Positions 5,476 to 5,981 of a stretch of 5,981 nucleotides of DNA are shown one piece after another; within the stretch, counting starts at the first letter, position 1; the number at the start of each line of letters is the position of its first letter. The DNA comes from Deltaproteobacteria bacterium (GTDB taxonomy: Bacteria; Desulfobacterota; B13-G15), in NCBI GenBank assembly GCA_003646705.1, contig QMLK01000073.1:1-5981 (forward strand), in the 5' to 3' direction. Below the pieces are notes generated by a model. That model had not been told where the DNA came from, made no database searches, and saw only the letters and a list, made by a program, of their open reading frames with translations. The translations under genes and the position numbers were made by a program.

Positions 5476-5981
5476 CTGGACTCGAGCATCTCTGCGAAGG
5501 CCTGAAGCCTCGTCAACGTCTGTCCCGGTGAGTAGTTGTCGGGATCGGCTCCATCCCCCGGCAACAGGAGGTAAAGAAGCCCCATCTCCTTGAGGGCCTC
5601 CCCCAACTGGACCGCCCCTCCCGTGCTCTGGCGACAGCCCCAGTGGGAGAAGTGGATGGCCCCTTGAACGCCATAACTCGAAGCCATCTCCCTGACGGCC
5701 TGAAGGCGTCGCTCCAGAGGACCAGCCCAAGGGTTGCAGAGGAGCTTATCGGTCAGGCTCTCCCATGGGGCCTCGGGCCGAGGCTCCGGCCACCAGAGGT
5801 AGTTGGCCTCTTCGAAGGCCACGGCGATTCCCCTGGCATCGAGGAAGGAGAAGAGCGAGTTGGGGTAATAAGGCCTTATGTGATGGAGCCACAGCACCCT
5901 GAACCGCTCCCGAGGTAGGTATCCCTTCCTATCTCTCACCCTCACCGCTATATGATCCCTCAGGGCCCTGAAAAACTCCAC
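5472..5981 (-). CDS. 2-hydroxyacyl-CoA dehydratase D-type subunit (HgdB/BcrC/FldC superfamily), C-terminal part
   Basis: The last 170 or so codons of a protein cut by the right edge; full members are about 380-430 residues. The family binds Fe-S clusters and carries out radical dehydration of 2-hydroxyacyl-CoA or reduction of benzoyl-CoA. Some members form double-cubane proteins of other function. Numbering from the edge, LCNPW has Cys82, and HWGCRQSTGG near 113-121 has Cys116, both likely cluster ligands. GDGADPDNYSPGQTLTRLQAF is the typical C-terminal signature (split here as GDGADPDNYS near 142-151 and the GQTLTR that follows). A GTG at the edge is almost certainly an internal Val codon. 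It overlaps the activator gene by four bases (ATGA). Only one subunit is in view, so whether it works as an A/B heterodimer or alone (as in YjiM-like and double-cubane systems) cannot be told here. Confidence 0.88.
   Translation of the reverse strand: MEFFRALRDHIAVRVRDRKGYLPRERFRVLWLHHIRPYYPNSLFSFLDARGIAVAFEEANYLWWPEPRPEAPWESLTDKLLCNPWAGPLERRLQAVREMASSYGVQGAIHFSHWGCRQSTGGAVQLGEALKEMGLLYLLLPGDGADPDNYSPGQTLTRLQAFAEMLESR

Noticed and set aside
5476..5730. N-terminal extension of the activator gene by 85 codons
   Set aside because: It lies in another frame within the upstream dehydratase gene and has no family similarity. The ATG at 5475 begins MRAFAGIDVGS, the normal activator start.
5979..5981. 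GTG at the right edge as a start codon for the dehydratase subunit
   Set aside because: The visible portion corresponds to the C-terminal part of a family of about 400 residues, so the codon is most likely an internal valine.

Overview
The window is a GC-rich bacterial segment in which every supported gene lies on the minus strand, so it reads from right to left (5981 to 1). Arginine is very often AGG and ribosome-binding sites are strong. A CoA-dependent dehydratase activator with an oxygen-sensitive 4Fe-4S cluster motif points to an anaerobe. The gene order recalls anaerobic Desulfobacterota-like or deep-branching Gram-negative lineages. That placement is an inference from style and content, not from any marker search.

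Right part (5981-4669): the C-terminal portion of a 2-hydroxyacyl-CoA dehydratase / benzoyl-CoA reductase D-type subunit runs in from outside the window. It is followed, with a 4-base ATGA overlap, by its ASKHA-fold ATPase activator (HgdC/BcrA/BadF type). Together they form an ATP-driven radical electron-transfer module whose substrate cannot be read from the sequence.

Middle (4668-4525): a 144-base intergenic stretch carries a near-consensus sigma-70 promoter (TTGACA, 16 bp, TATACT) and a leader of about 85 nt. The leader contains two short palindromes that could be operators.

Left part (4524-1): a tightly packed cluster yceD (DUF177) - rpmF (L32) - plsX - acyl-CoA dehydrogenase - fabD - acpP - fabF (5' part only). 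Genes are separated by 37 bases or fewer, or overlap, so one transcript is likely. It combines ribosome assembly (YceD, L32) with phospholipid and fatty-acid synthesis: PlsX makes acyl-phosphate from acyl-ACP, FabD loads malonyl onto ACP, and FabF elongates.

The main oddity is that a complete acyl-CoA dehydrogenase, normally a beta-oxidation or reductive-fermentation enzyme, sits between plsX and fabD where fabH is commonly found. fabG is also missing from its usual place between fabD and acpP. No RNA genes, mobile elements, CRISPR arrays or long repeats were seen.
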